Part shown: positions 41,587 through 52,094 of the stretch, one piece after another | Layout: every line of letters begins with the position of its first letter | Position numbering within the stretch: the first letter of the stretch is position 1 | Assembly (NCBI GenBank): GCA_028564925.1 | Contig: CM053033.1 | Location: forward strand, 202,143,607-202,207,606 | DNA from: Lithobates sylvaticus | Lineage: Eukaryota > Chordata > Amphibia > Anura > Ranidae | Reading direction: 5' to 3' | DNA length: 64,000 nucleotides | Notes under the pieces: generated by a model | What the model saw: the letters and a program-made list of their open reading frames with translations, nothing else | Told to the model about the DNA's origin: nothing | Databases searched by the model: none | Position numbers and translations under genes: made by a program

Positions 41587-42256
41587 TTAAAGTGGATGTA
41601 AACCCACTTATGATGTCATAATGTAGAGAATAAGATTTCCTTTCATTTGAGCCCAGTCTTGCCACACAGATTTACTCCAGCCCTGAGAAATCCTTTTTTA
41701 TTGTTCAGTTAGAAAAATCTTGACAAAGTGCTGAAAACTTTGTCAAAAACGCCCCCTTGCTGTGAGTGACAGGTGATTTACATATCTCATGCACTAGCCT
41801 AAGACAGGCACATCCTGTGTAGTTATAAAAAGTGAGATATCCACCCCTCCCCCACATAACAAATCCTGGTGATGGAAAGGAATATTATCTGTGATCGGTG
41901 ACCTCACACACACACACGCACTATAACAATCATCAGATCACTGCATGTTCTACTCTGCCCAGCTCTGACTACATACATCTCCCCTATATTCTTCTTGCTG
42001 TTCACTCGAGAATAAATTTCTTTTCACTCTGGTCTGTGGATCTGTGGTCTGTGCCTGTCTCAGGCTAGTGCATGAGATATGTAAATCACCTGTCACTCAC
42101 AGCAAGGGGGCGTTTTTGAGAAAGTTTTCAGCACTTTGTCAAGATTTTTCTAACTGAACAATAAAAGGATTTCTCAGGGCTCGAGTAAATCTGTGTGGCA
42201 AGACTGGGCTCAAATGAAAGGAAATCGTATTCTCTACATGATGACATCCACTTTAG
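41587..42256. mobile_element. TTAA-flanked MITE with arms of about 200 bp
   Basis: The element is 41591-42252. The left arm (41591 to about 41803) and the right arm (about 42060-42252) are inverse copies with few differences, from AGTGGATGT through CTTTCATTTGAGCCCAGTCT to ATATCTCATGCACTAGCCT. TTAA is on the left (41587-41590) and worn TTAG on the right. The unpaired middle is about 250 bp. Confidence 0.87.
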
Positions 42257-42790
42257 CCACTTAAGGACCAGGCCTCTTTTTTTGATGTGTTGTTTACATT
42301 TTTTTTTGCTACAAAATGACTTAGAACCCCCAAACATTATTCTTTTTTTTCCCTAACACCCTAGAGAATAAAATGGCGGTCGTTGCAATACTTTCTGTCA
42401 CACCGTATTTTAGAAAAAAAAAACTTTTTTGAATAAAAAAATAAGACATCAGAAAAGTTAGCCCAATTTTTTTTTATAACGTGAAAGATAATGTTACGCC
42501 GAGTAAATTGATACCCCACATGTCACGCTTCAAAATTGCGCCCGCTCGTCGAAGGGCGGACAAACATTTACCTTTAAAAATCTCCATATGCAACGTTTAA
42601 AAAATACTACAGGTTGCATGTTTTGAGTTACAGAGAAGGTCTAGAGCTAGAATTATTGCTCTTGCTCTACCGATCGCGGCGATACCTCACATGTGGTTTG
42701 AACACCGTTTTCATTTGTGGGCGCTGCTCAAGTATGTGTTTGCTTCTGCACGCGAGCTCGGCGGGACGGGGCATCATCTTATTTGCAAAT
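42257..42790. mobile_element. piggyBac-like TTAA element, second family, 5' part
   Basis: It starts CCACTTAAGGACCAGGCCTC. AACCCCCAAACATTATTCTT and AATAAAATGGCGGTCGTTGC also appear in worn form at 40210-40260. CATATGCAACGTTTAAAAAA and CTCACATGTGGTTTGAACAC are further family blocks. The right terminus was not found, so it seems truncated near 42790. Confidence 0.7.
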
Positions 42791-43257
42791 TCACCGCAGA
42801 GACCACTTTTATCTTATAGCGGACCATACATTCTTTCCCACAGTTTACTACACGCTCTTTACCCCTGCAGAGGTGGGGGCTACTGGTGAGTGCATATACC
42901 TGAGGGGGAGCACAAGAAGTCACCTTATTTGATGCACGTGGTCACTTTATTTGATGCACAAGAAGTCACTTTATTTGATGCACAAGAAGATGATATGAAG
43001 TCGCAACATCTGGAAATTAGCACAAGTCACTTTTATGGAAATATGAATATGGGACACTGTACAATTTTTTATTATATATTGGTTTGATGGACTTTTTCAT
43101 TGTCATACAATTGATATACATTTTTCAGTCAGATTCACTAGCCAACTTTTAATTAATTTCTTATCACAAGTTTTCATATCTTTAACTTATATATCTATTA
43201 TTAATTATTTTCACTTGTCACTTTATTCACCTTGCAATTAGGTATTCGCTCATCTTT
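42791..43257. other. Unassigned stretch with a 22-24 bp tandem
   Basis: GAAGTCACTTTATTTGATGC is repeated three times at about 42914-42987. The rest is AT-rich with no recognisable gene. Confidence 0.5.
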
Positions 43258-43425
43258 ACATAGTTACATAGTTAGCTAGGCCGAAAAAAGACACAAGTCC
43301 ATCCAGTTCAACCATAAGAAAAAGAAATAATAAATAAAAATAAAAAATATCGTACAATCCAATATACCCCATTCTATACCCACAGTTGATCCAGAGGAAG
43401 GCAAAAAAAACCCCCAAAAGAGCAT
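43258..43425 (-). mobile_element. CR1-like LINE tail
   Basis: ACATAGTTACATAGTTAG, then AAAAAGACACAAGTCCATCC and GATCCAGAGGAAGGCAAAAA, is the inverse of the usual CR1-type 3' non-coding tail with its ATGTAACT repeat end. No reverse transcriptase part remains. Confidence 0.75.
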
Positions 43426-43690
43426 GCATAGAGTAGACATAAATTATTATTATTTGTCTACTCTATGATGATGCATCATATTTGATTGATGTGGTTAGAA
43501 AGTGCTTTTGCTTACTAATAGGATCTATTAACACTGTTTAGGGATTTGCACTTTTATTTTATTCTTAACAGATAACATATTAATTTTAAACCCATTTGAG
43601 TTTTATAGATTTGTAGCGCTGGCTCCTGACGGGCACACGCTTTTTGTTTTTCAAAGTTAATATTCCTGAAACCACAGTTGGGTTTTAGGG
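43426..43690. other. Unassigned AT-rich stretch
   Basis: GATTTGTAGCGCTGGCTCCT near 43610 resembles retroelement tails; the rest is undistinguished. Confidence 0.35.
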
Positions 43691-44790
43691 CTAATTCTGC
43701 CAAATTATGATTTCAGTACCAGTCTGGCTGGACTGCACTGAGTCCTATTTGGCCGCAGGTGTCGCTGTCACCGCCGGCAAGTATGGGAACGCAGTTTAGC
43801 TGGGCGTATTGGATGCCATTCTCTCGGAACCAGCCCAGTGGGAGTGGCTGTGCATTCTGGGAGAGGGTATTTAAGGTACTGAGATCACGTGTTTCGGGGT
43901 TCCGGTCCAGAAGATATCTTCTGTCTGTTTGGTCCTGTTCCTCCTGACCAGCCCTCATGACCCTCCTGGCCTGGGGTGCGGATCCATGCAATTCCAAGTC
44001 TCGGGGCTGAATAGCCCGAGGCGAAGCAACTGCAGGGACAGGCCTGAATGGATATCGGGGCCTAATTATCCAAGAATGGTCCGTTGCTGTCTCATCTAAG
44101 GAGAGGCCCGGCAACTGGAGGAGCATCCAGGGGATGATTCTTCAGGAGAAGGCCATGCATGAGTCTGGTTTCTCTGAAGGGGCCTGGAGGCTCAGGTTAA
44201 GGACAATAAACGGATCTACACTCATACGGTATCGCCGGACCGGCTGGGAGATACTGGTACCGTATGATAGCTCTCTAAAATTGTTCATGTCCCTCAGTTA
44301 CATTCAAGTCTGTGGCAGAGACTTTTGTAAAGTGTTCTACATTCAAGTCTGTGTCAGAGACTTTTGTAAAGTGTTCTACATTCAAGTCTGTGGCAGAGAC
44401 TTTTCTAAAGTGTTCTACATTCAAGTCTGTGGCAGAGACTTTCATTTACTTAGCACCCTGCCGGCTGCTAGGCCTAGTGAGAGGAGGTCTATCCGGGTGT
44501 GTTGAGAATCCAGCTGTGAAACAGTTATTCTCTGGATTCCTACAATAAGAGACTTCCTATTCTTGCAGTTCCAAAAGTACCTGAACTTTCCTCCTAACCC
44601 TCTACCCTACGTTAAGAGACTGTGTTATCTTTTAAATAAATAACCCAAAAGGAAGATCAAGTGTCAGTTTCTAGATTTCTTTGGGCCATCTACCACGGGA
44701 AACCCTAGACGGAGACGAGGTCAAGAAGGTAACGGTAAGCCCAATAAAACCAGCAGCTCCTTTGGGGGTCAGTGCTACAGATTCTTAGTG
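43691..44790. mobile_element. LTR-like sequence (LTR retroelement flank), fossil
   Basis: Composition and layout (promoter-like GC-rich part, then AAATAAATAA near 44633, then GAAACCCTAGACGG-type sequence) resemble a retroelement LTR and leader. The counterpart in style is 55669-56585. Exact ends and duplications were not established. It contains a 39-bp tandem repeat. Confidence 0.35.
44302..44447. repeat. 39-bp tandem repeat, nearly four units
   Basis: The unit is CATTCAAGTCTGTGGCAGAG then ACTTTTGTAAAGTGTTCTA, with one or two changes per copy. Since 39 is a multiple of 3, plus-strand frames repeat a 13-residue block (IQVCGRDFCKVFY). I regard this as chance. Confidence 0.93.
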
Positions 44791-45023
44791 GTTCATAATT
44801 TATTCATATGTACTGTCGCACGATCTCACCATATTTGGGTGATATATAATTACACTCATTATTAGCAGCGCCAATATCCCTGTTTTTTCATTATTTTCTT
44901 TAAAACGCCACTTTGTGGGGTATTTTTTTGGGGGAGGCTGCAGCTATATTTATACCTAAGCGTAGAATTTTAGTTTTATATATCATGCTGTACTCCTAAC
45001 CTCTGCACTCTGTGTGTTACACA

Positions 45024-45431
45024 CTACTGACCATAGGTGGGCACAGCCTATTGCGTTAGGGTGTGCACCTAAAAGCTCAAACACACATGTGCCTTTCTCT
45101 GCTGCCTCACCTGTACGGGGCAGTGAGCGAATAGGAAGTGCTCTGTGCTGAGTGGCTTCCTGTTAATTCAATGCACAGTTTACTATGCTTCAGTTATGAA
45201 TGGATACAGTGAGTGAGTGTTCAGTATGTTCATTTAGAAAAGGAAGGGGCAGGTAAATTACTTATTTACTAGCCCCGTCCCCTACTCTCCATCCTGAAAC
45301 ATCCCTCGTAAAAGCCGGGGGGAGAAGCAGGAAGCCAGCAGCACTGTGGGGCAGGGAAGGGGGGGAGCCCTGGCAATAGGGGGAATCAGCACAGCAGTGG
45401 CATACCCTCTGAGCACACCTATGCTCTTGCC
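45024..45431 (-). mobile_element. hAT-like element (CATAGGTG termini), copy 2, inverted
   Basis: The element is 45032-45423, with tips CATAGGTGGGCACAG and GAGCACACCTATG. It aligns inversely to 14417-14831 through GAAGTGCTCTGTGCTGAG and CAGCAGCACTGTGGG. The flanks CTACTGAC and CTCTTGCC match in five of eight bases. Confidence 0.7.
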
Positions 45432-46003
45432 CCCTGTTCTTTGTCCATGTGCTCTGTGAGGTGCGCACACCTGACTCCTGCAGCATAAAGGATGCTCCCA
45501 AAATGCAATGCAATGCAGATCAGACAAACAAGTCTTATTAACGGCAATGCATTTTTGCTTTCTCTGCATTTGAAAATGCAGCCAAATGCATAGCAGCACG
45601 CCCTATAAAAGGACCCTAGCAATAAATAATATTATGTTATGGGGCCAGAGACTTTTGTCGTGATCATGGTTCACTGGCAGCATTCACTTTTATGGAAAAC
45701 AAGAACTACTCTTTTCTAGCTCGTGCATAACTTTGTTACATTTTGCTGCATTGATATGCAAATACAAAATTGCAGATAGCACTGAGTTGGCTTTCTTATT
45801 GTTCAGGATAATTCTCGTGGATTTGCATGCTTTCTTCTATATTTTCTCTGTGATCTGCAAAATATCAAAGTGTATGAATATTGAACAGTTAACTTGGAAA
45901 TACATAAAATGAGAATGGTAGAAAACAAAAGTGCAAATATGGATGTCTCGAGTAAAGGGTTGGCCAGCCGAAATTGATATTTCACCTAGAAGCTGATTCT
46001 ATA
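45432..46003. other. Unassigned stretch
   Basis: No arrays or termini are seen. Minus-strand frames of 60-105 codons overlap the preceding element and show no domain. Confidence 0.4.
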
Positions 46004-46529
46004 CCGAGTGGCCTTTTTTTTTTTTTCTTGTTCAATATATTTATTGAGTTTTCACAAAGAAAAATAAAGACATATAATGCATGGATACATAACATAAATC
46101 AGAATGTAGTAGAATATAATATTATGTACAAACCATCTTACAACTGTGTTAACATTACATACTTTATAAGAGATAGGAGTATGGATGAAGACAATAATAA
46201 ATAGTCAAACTGAATAAAATTGTCTAGATGTAAGATAAGTAGAGTAAAAATAAAAAAGATAAAGAATAAGTATCCTTAATACCTGCAATGTATATAGAAA
46301 AGAAAATACAAAAAAAAAAAGGGGGGAGAAAGAAAGGATAGGAAAGATAGAAGGAAGGAGATGCTCGGGGAGGTGTCCTGGCCCGTGGTAGACATATATA
46401 GTTAATTAAGGGGTATACCATATAAACCTAGTGTGGTAGCAACAAGGATTGGTCAAAGTTGTGGGGAAGAAGTGTTTAATTCATGGTTGCCAAATCATAC
46501 AAAATGTATTGATCCGAGTGGCCTTTTTT
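46004..46529 (-). mobile_element. L1-like LINE insertion, 5'-truncated, with 16-bp TSD
   Basis: The insertion is about 46020-46513. On the minus strand it ends CTCAATAAATATATTGAACA plus a poly-A tail (the T tract at 46013-46026). The flanks CCGAGTGGCCTTTTTT at 46004-46019 and 46514-46529 are identical. A long direct repeat, A tail and AATAAA signal are the marks of target-primed reverse transcription. Only 3' untranslated sequence is present. Confidence 0.85.
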
Positions 46530-46829
46530 ATTATGTAGAAATTGAAGTTTTGACATCTCCCTCTCAGAGATAACCATTCTGTCTGCTCCCCCACTTTTAA
46601 GGAATACTGCTCTTGCTACTTTATTCATGTAAAAATAAATGTCAAATAATTGAAAATCCAACAACATGTCCCCCTTGTAATGACCATGGCAGTTAAGTAG
46701 AAGTGGAAACCAAATCTTTTTTTTGCTGGAGTCTTTAGGAGACTGTGTGCCGTATTTCAACTTGCAGACATTTGACCAAAGAGGAATTGTTTTAGACCTT
46801 TGAAGTTCAGGGCAAAGCAACAGGTTCAC
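46530..46829. other. Unassigned stretch
   Basis: No element or gene is supported. A minus-strand frame of 117 codons spans into the L1-like insertion and shows no domain. Confidence 0.4.
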
Positions 46830-47115
46830 TTAAACCCTGTACACATGGGCCAAATTTTGGCCAGCATCAGCCGGTTTAATAGAAACAGGCTGACATTTGG
46901 CTTTTATCGAAGGGGCATAACCGAAAAAGGTCTGCAAGCGCTGACCGGTGTGCTCTGGTGGGGGCAGGGGGTGGGTATCCCCCTGTCAGAACACAATAGC
47001 TCAGTGGGGAGATCGATGTACTAACTATGATAGCCTGTCGAGCTCTACAGTTTTTTTATCACTCAGCCCACTGCGTTGAACGGGGAAAAAAAAGATAGTG
47101 TGTACTAGGCTTTAA
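46830..47115. mobile_element. TTAA-flanked MITE (CCCTGTACACA termini)
   Basis: The element is 46834-47111, with ends ACCCTGTACACATGGGCC and TAGTGTGTACTAGGCT, imperfect inverses, between TTAA at 46830-46833 and 47112-47115. Confidence 0.7.
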
Positions 47116-47640
47116 AGTCCACCACCTCCAGCAATACATACTTCTAATTCCTTTACCTCTCCACTCCATTATTCTGCTGGGACTGAGTAAAGGAACCCTG
47201 TGTATGCTCCAAGTTGGTCAAGGTAAGCTTACGCTACATTATGTATATAGAAGGGGTTGGGATTTTAAATGAGGAGCATATAATGCTCCTCCATCCCGGG
47301 TTCAATAGGACAAAGGAGGAAATAGTTTTTTTTTTTTTTTGGTGTTTTTGTTTTGTTATTAGTAAGGATGCGGATGGTTTTGATAAATATAGAGGCAATG
47401 CCTAAGAGTAAATAGGCTAGGAGATATGAAATAGGGATGAAATGGAAGAAGGAGATGAAATTATAAAGCACAAAAATGTAAGAGATGAATGGATGTATTG
47501 AAGTGTATATATGTATAAAATATAAAATAAAGAATTAAAAAAAAAAAAAAAAACAGAGGAAATTGGGACTTTAAATAAGGTGGTTGACTCGTGTAGATCA
47601 ATGCAAAGAAAATGTATTATTGGAGTAAGCATTGATCAGT
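47116..47640. other. AT-rich stretch with poly-T and poly-A
   Basis: A T tract lies at 47327-47340 and an A tract at about 47537-47553 that follows AATATAAAATAAAGAATT. The latter may be the A tail of a plus-strand LINE or retrocopy, but no clear duplication was found. Confidence 0.4.
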
Positions 47641-47676
47641 ACGTCACGATAATAAATTGCATGAGTAGCTGTTTGT

Positions 47677-47850
47677 CATATCTGTACATATACATTATAT
47701 AGTATTAGCAGTATTAAATGAATTCCATGTGAGAAGTTCATAAGTAAATATTATCATATCTGTAGATATACATTATATAGTATTATCAGTATTAAATGAA
47801 TTCCATGTAAAAAATTCATAAATAAATATTATCATATTTGTACATCGATA
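47677..47850. repeat. 78-bp tandem repeat, just over two units
   Basis: CATATCTGTACATATACATT begins units at 47677, 47755 and (worn) 47833. Both full units contain ATTAAATGAATTCCATGT. Confidence 0.88.
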
Positions 47851-48000
47851 TAAAACTAGTGTCATCATGTTTACAAATATATACATGATAAGCACATGGT
47901 AATCGTATAGCATGATCAATTCATATAAACGTTGGTAGCCTAATAGATAAAAATTGTTTAAAAATGTAACATATCCAGATAGTCCTAGTAGGGCACATAT

Positions 48001-48060
48001 CCACATCCATTATAGCCCGACACGTTTCTGTGTAGGAACACTTCATCAGGGACGGATGTG
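48001..48060 (-). ncRNA. Hammerhead ribozyme (type I layout)
   Basis: Minus-strand reading: stem I 5' strand CACATCC (48060-48054) plus GTCC (48053-48050); core CTGATGA (48049-48043); stem II GTGT (48041-48038), loop TCCT, ACAC (48033-48030); GAA of the core at 48028-48026; stem III of two pairs (A48025-T48020, C48024-G48021) with loop GT; cleavage base C48019; stem I 3' strand GGGC (48018-48015), bulge TATAAT, GGATGTG (48008-48002). All eleven stem I pairs form, one as T-G. The only oddity is an A-A mismatch at the base of stem II. Minimal stem III fits retroelement hammerheads. Confidence 0.8.
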
Positions 48061-48540
48061 CGGAGAGTATCTATAAAGGAGGTATAACATATAAATTAAT
48101 TCAAGTATTGAAGTAAGTACCACAGGACAGGACACAACAATGTCATTCACACTGAGTACTTACATGCCAATAGTGACGGTATGCAGCAGGAGCAGAACCG
48201 GAGCTGAGGTGATCCTATGCCCCATAGGGAGACGCAGACCCCTTGTATCCAAAGTGTAGCCAATGATGAGAAAAATCCCAAATCATTTTGATGTGACCTG
48301 TAATAATGAATAAAGTGACCATGGTTTATGAAAATATGAGTGGGGATAAAAATATAAAGGATGAGGTGAAAGGTGTACAGTGTAAAAACGGTGGTAATAT
48401 AGACCACCTAAGAGTGTACAAAACGGGGTATAAAAAGAAATCACAATAACCCATGTAGTGGATGGATAAGAAAAAAGGACCAATGTAAGTAAAACACTGC
48501 CATTAGGTCACCTGTGTGTTTGCCTTGTATGCAAGTAAAA

Positions 48541-49430
48541 AAATCACAAGTTTACCGAAAGTGAGCGTGCCATGTGTTTGTGAGGAAAAAGAAAGGGAAC
48601 TGCGTGCAGCAAATGGCCGTAAGTGTGCCCAAAGGGGGAGGGACCATCACCAACGTCACGCGCTCGACAGTTGAGGGGGAGGGGCCCAAGCTCGTACGAT
48701 CTCACAGCTACATTTGGCCAGTCACCAAACACCAGCACTGTCACATAAGAGGAAGGGGAGTCAGCAGCTTAATCCTCTATACCCAGATGTATCGGGTATA
48801 TCCTTCACTCTCAACATATGAACAGAGCAGCATGGAAAGGAGGGAGCTAAGGAAAGTTGAATATGCACTGCTGGGGAGGAGGGCATTAGAGTGAATCTAT
48901 TGCTATGCCATACATGGAAAAAATGTAAGACATCAATAGGCAACTGATATGTTGCTGAACTGTAAATAATAATGCTTGGTCCCACTTGCCCCATGTATCC
49001 AGGGCTGGTGCAATGTTAGCGTCAGGCATTGATAATGACATGGGACTGGCCGAATACTCTCTGTGTTTGGACTAAAACTTTATAATGGGCAGCTTGTTGC
49101 AGATCCCCCCGGAGTACATGGATGTTCCTTGTGTCAGTATCAGAAGGTGAGCATGTGGCAGGTATAACTGTGCCCATTTGGGACCTCGGAGATAGCTCTT
49201 GCTAGTGCTCCCAACGGCAGGCTGAGGCTGCCATTTCGCGCAAAACTGACATTAGGACTTAAAAGTGATGCTTTTCCATGAGAACATTCCTTGTCATCCT
49301 TGGCCCAAATTCTGTAACACTTTACGCTCTTCACTATGGACATCGGTTCATCATTACACTTCATAACTCTTCTCTTATTTTTGTTGTGCAGCATTTCTGA
49401 GCTGGTACCGCTGAGCATGTACTGGACTCC
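48541..49430. other. Unassigned stretch
   Basis: GC-balanced sequence with no arrays or termini. Frames of 77-106 codons have no recognisable domain. Confidence 0.4.
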
Positions 49431-49432
49431 AC

Positions 49433-50060
49433 CAACCAAGTAACCCATCTCCTCACTCCCAGTGACATCGATATTATGACATTTATTACATGTGAATACT
49501 AGGAAGCTTGTACAACACCGTGCTTACTATCTCCCGAGGCCTCACTCCATCTTCCGTGACTTCCAGTTTGGGTCCATGCCCCATTCCGTGAGATGGACCC
49601 AGCAATAGGGTCGTGATCACTAGGAAAGGAGCCTAAGCACACAAGCTTCTTCTTTATCAAGGCCTTTTGTCACCTATGCCAATTTACACAGCTTCCTGAC
49701 CGCCTGGCTGCTTATGCACTAAACACTAGTACTGTAGTCATTAACAACGGCAATAAAGCCTCCTCTGAATAGCTTCACTGCAGGTTAGACAGTTATTGTG
49801 TATCTTCTCTAACTCATCTTGTCCTCTAGTAAGACCACCAACCCAATAACCCATCACCTCGCTCCCGATGACATCAATATTATGACATTTATTACATGTG
49901 AATACTAGGAAGCTTGTACAACACCGTGCTTACTATCGCCCGAGGCCTCACTCCATCTTTCGTGACTTCCAGGTTGGGTCCCTAAGATGCCCCATTCCGC
50001 GAGTTGGACCCAGAAATGGGGTCCCAATCACTAGGAAAGGAGCCTACTCATCTTGTCCTC
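49433..50060. repeat. Diverged direct duplication, about 205 bp per copy
   Basis: 49433-49640 and 49842-50047 share CCACCAACC, ATTATGACATTTATTACATG, ACTAGGAAGCTTGTACAACA, CCGTGCTTACTATC and ATCACTAGGAAAGGAGCCTA, about 410 bp apart. CATCTTGTCCTCTAGTAAGA also occurs at 49819 and 50045. The ends do not look like a transposon; it seems a local tandem duplication. Confidence 0.85.
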
Positions 50061-50105
50061 TAGTAAGACCCGTTCTTGTGATATGCTATGTATGCACAAA
50101 CCTTT

Positions 50106-50573
50106 TTAAAGTCATTGTAAATCTAAAAGGTTTTTAATCTTAATACTGTACAATTTCTGCATTTTTGTAGAAAACCTTCAAATGCAGCTCCCCCTGAAGC
50201 CCACTCAAATACTCTCCTGAGCCCCATCTCAGTCCAGCGATGTGCACGTCTGCAGCAGCTCTCATGGCTTTCCAAGGCTTAGCTGTCAGTCGAAACATGT
50301 AAGCAGAGAGCGGGGGGAGTGACCAAGCAAGGCTGTGTATCTGAATAGACGTAAACAGCTTGGCTCAGGAGTGAGCCAGCACAAGTGCCCACATAGGAAG
50401 TGGCTTCCTATGGGGGCACTCAGGGGGAGGGGAGGAGCCAGGGGCTCCAGCTGGGGACCTGAGAAGAGGAGGACTGTGGTTGCTCTGTTCAAAACCATTG
50501 TACAGAGCAGGTAAGTATAACAACATGTGTGTTATTTTAATGAAAAAAAAGGGAAGCTTTACAACTACTTTAA
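50106..50573. mobile_element. TTAA-flanked MITE (AGTNNTTGTAAA termini)
   Basis: The element is 50110-50569, with ends AGTCATTGTAAATCT and AGCTTTACAACTACT, inverses, between TTAA at 50106-50109 and 50570-50573. It is of the same general TTAA class as 39565, 41591 and 54174, with different interiors. Confidence 0.83.
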
Positions 50574-52090
50574 GACTGCCCTCAAGTAACTTTAGACCAG
50601 GCAACGTTAAATGGCAATAAATGTTCTTTTACTGAAGTTGTTTTCAATATAACAAATGAGCAGTTCAATAAAGATGTCTTCAATACACATTCCTGTACAT
50701 GATCTTCTAAATGTCCCTTAGTTATTCTTCAGGTGCCCCCTTTTCCATGAGTTAGTCATACCTTGAATAGGTGTGAAAAGTTCTTGGAATCCATTAGCCA
50801 AACATGAGTCCAAATCCCTGGGATCCCCAACTGGGCTCCCACAAGTGGTGGTTAAGTGCAAAATAATGGATCACATCCTTAGTAGCTTGCTCCTCTTTAG
50901 ATGGGGAGATCTGTAACTGAACCTCCGGCCATCTTACTAAGTCTGGCGCACCCAAAGGTGGTTCCCTCCTTTTTTATGTGGTTGCCCCAGCAGAGGGAGG
51001 TTCTTCCCGACAAAGACCAGGAAAACCTGGCAGCGTGATTTTAACCCTTACCTCCCAGAGAGTACCACCTCAGCACGGCAAACACAACCAAACAGAGCTA
51101 CATGGTTACTCTAAATTCTAACCACATACATCACTTAGAAAACAGTAGAACATTTTCAAAAAGCATAAAACATTTAAGATCCACCTGCTTACAAGCATTT
51201 AAACACTAAGCTGGCCCAGTAGACAAGGGGCAATAATAGCCTACTTTTTGGCAACACATTTGTTTTTGCGGTGGTCAGGATGGAAGATGCAGTAAGACCA
51301 GTATTGCCTTATCCTGTAGCTTTGACTTTGTGGTTACTCTTGACTTTTGCACAATATGGGCATGTGAACTTAACTGACCACCCAAATCTGATAAAATTTC
51401 CACTCGCCTTCTTGTCTTGACTGGTATTATATTGCCTCCTTTTTATAGCCTTTTACTGCCACTTCTAAGATATAAGCCCCAAATAATTCTTAACACCATC
51501 AATAGCTTTCTTTCTTCTGGTCCCTTCAATCCAAGCAGATTATGCTGAACGGTACGAGCGAATTGATTTTATTCCAGTGACATTATTTCAGAGAACATAG
51601 AAGGAGAACCTACAGAAGTCTGCTGCACAACAGGCACAAATAACAATGATTCATTCCCCCTGAGACTGCTCTAATTAAATATACGTATTCATTCACAGTC
51701 CATTCACGTTCTCATCATCTGTTTATGTATAAATGCACTTAATGATCTTTAACTGTCGGAAATCAGTGAAATGTATTTGGGAGTGTGAATTCCCCAGATA
51801 TTCCCTGCCTTTGTGTCTATGTGTTCTATGGCATGCACCTGTATTTGTTTGGATGGGTATCCCTTGTGTCTTGGAATTCTAATAATCTCACTAGTTGCTA
51901 GAGACCCAGACAGCTGCCTTCAATGGTATCAATACACTAATAGAATTGTTTATAGATTAGAAGTCCTGCTACTTAATCTTATTTAATCAGCTGTCTCTTT
52001 TCCTTTAGTCCAAAAAAATCCCCTATACACTATACTATCACCTGCTGCCTTCTACTGACACCAAACTACTTATATTAATTCTGCCTTCCG
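50574..52090. other. Long unassigned non-coding stretch
   Basis: No supported termini or arrays. 51480-52000 looks like undisturbed sequence (for example TTGATTTTATTCCAGTGACA) and could be unique. No gene is recognisable. Confidence 0.4.
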
Positions 52091-52094
52091 CTAT

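Larger units (their letters stand above)
47641..48540 (-). mobile_element. Penelope-like (hammerhead-bearing) repeat
   Basis: An AT-rich part with a 78-bp tandem (47677-47850) is followed by the hammerhead ribozyme at 48001-48060 and then non-coding sequence with CTGTATACC / CCGGAGCTGAGG words. Penelope-like elements carry hammerheads in their terminal repeats (established knowledge). The class is inferred from the ribozyme alone because no reverse transcriptase or GIY-YIG part is seen. Confidence 0.5.
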
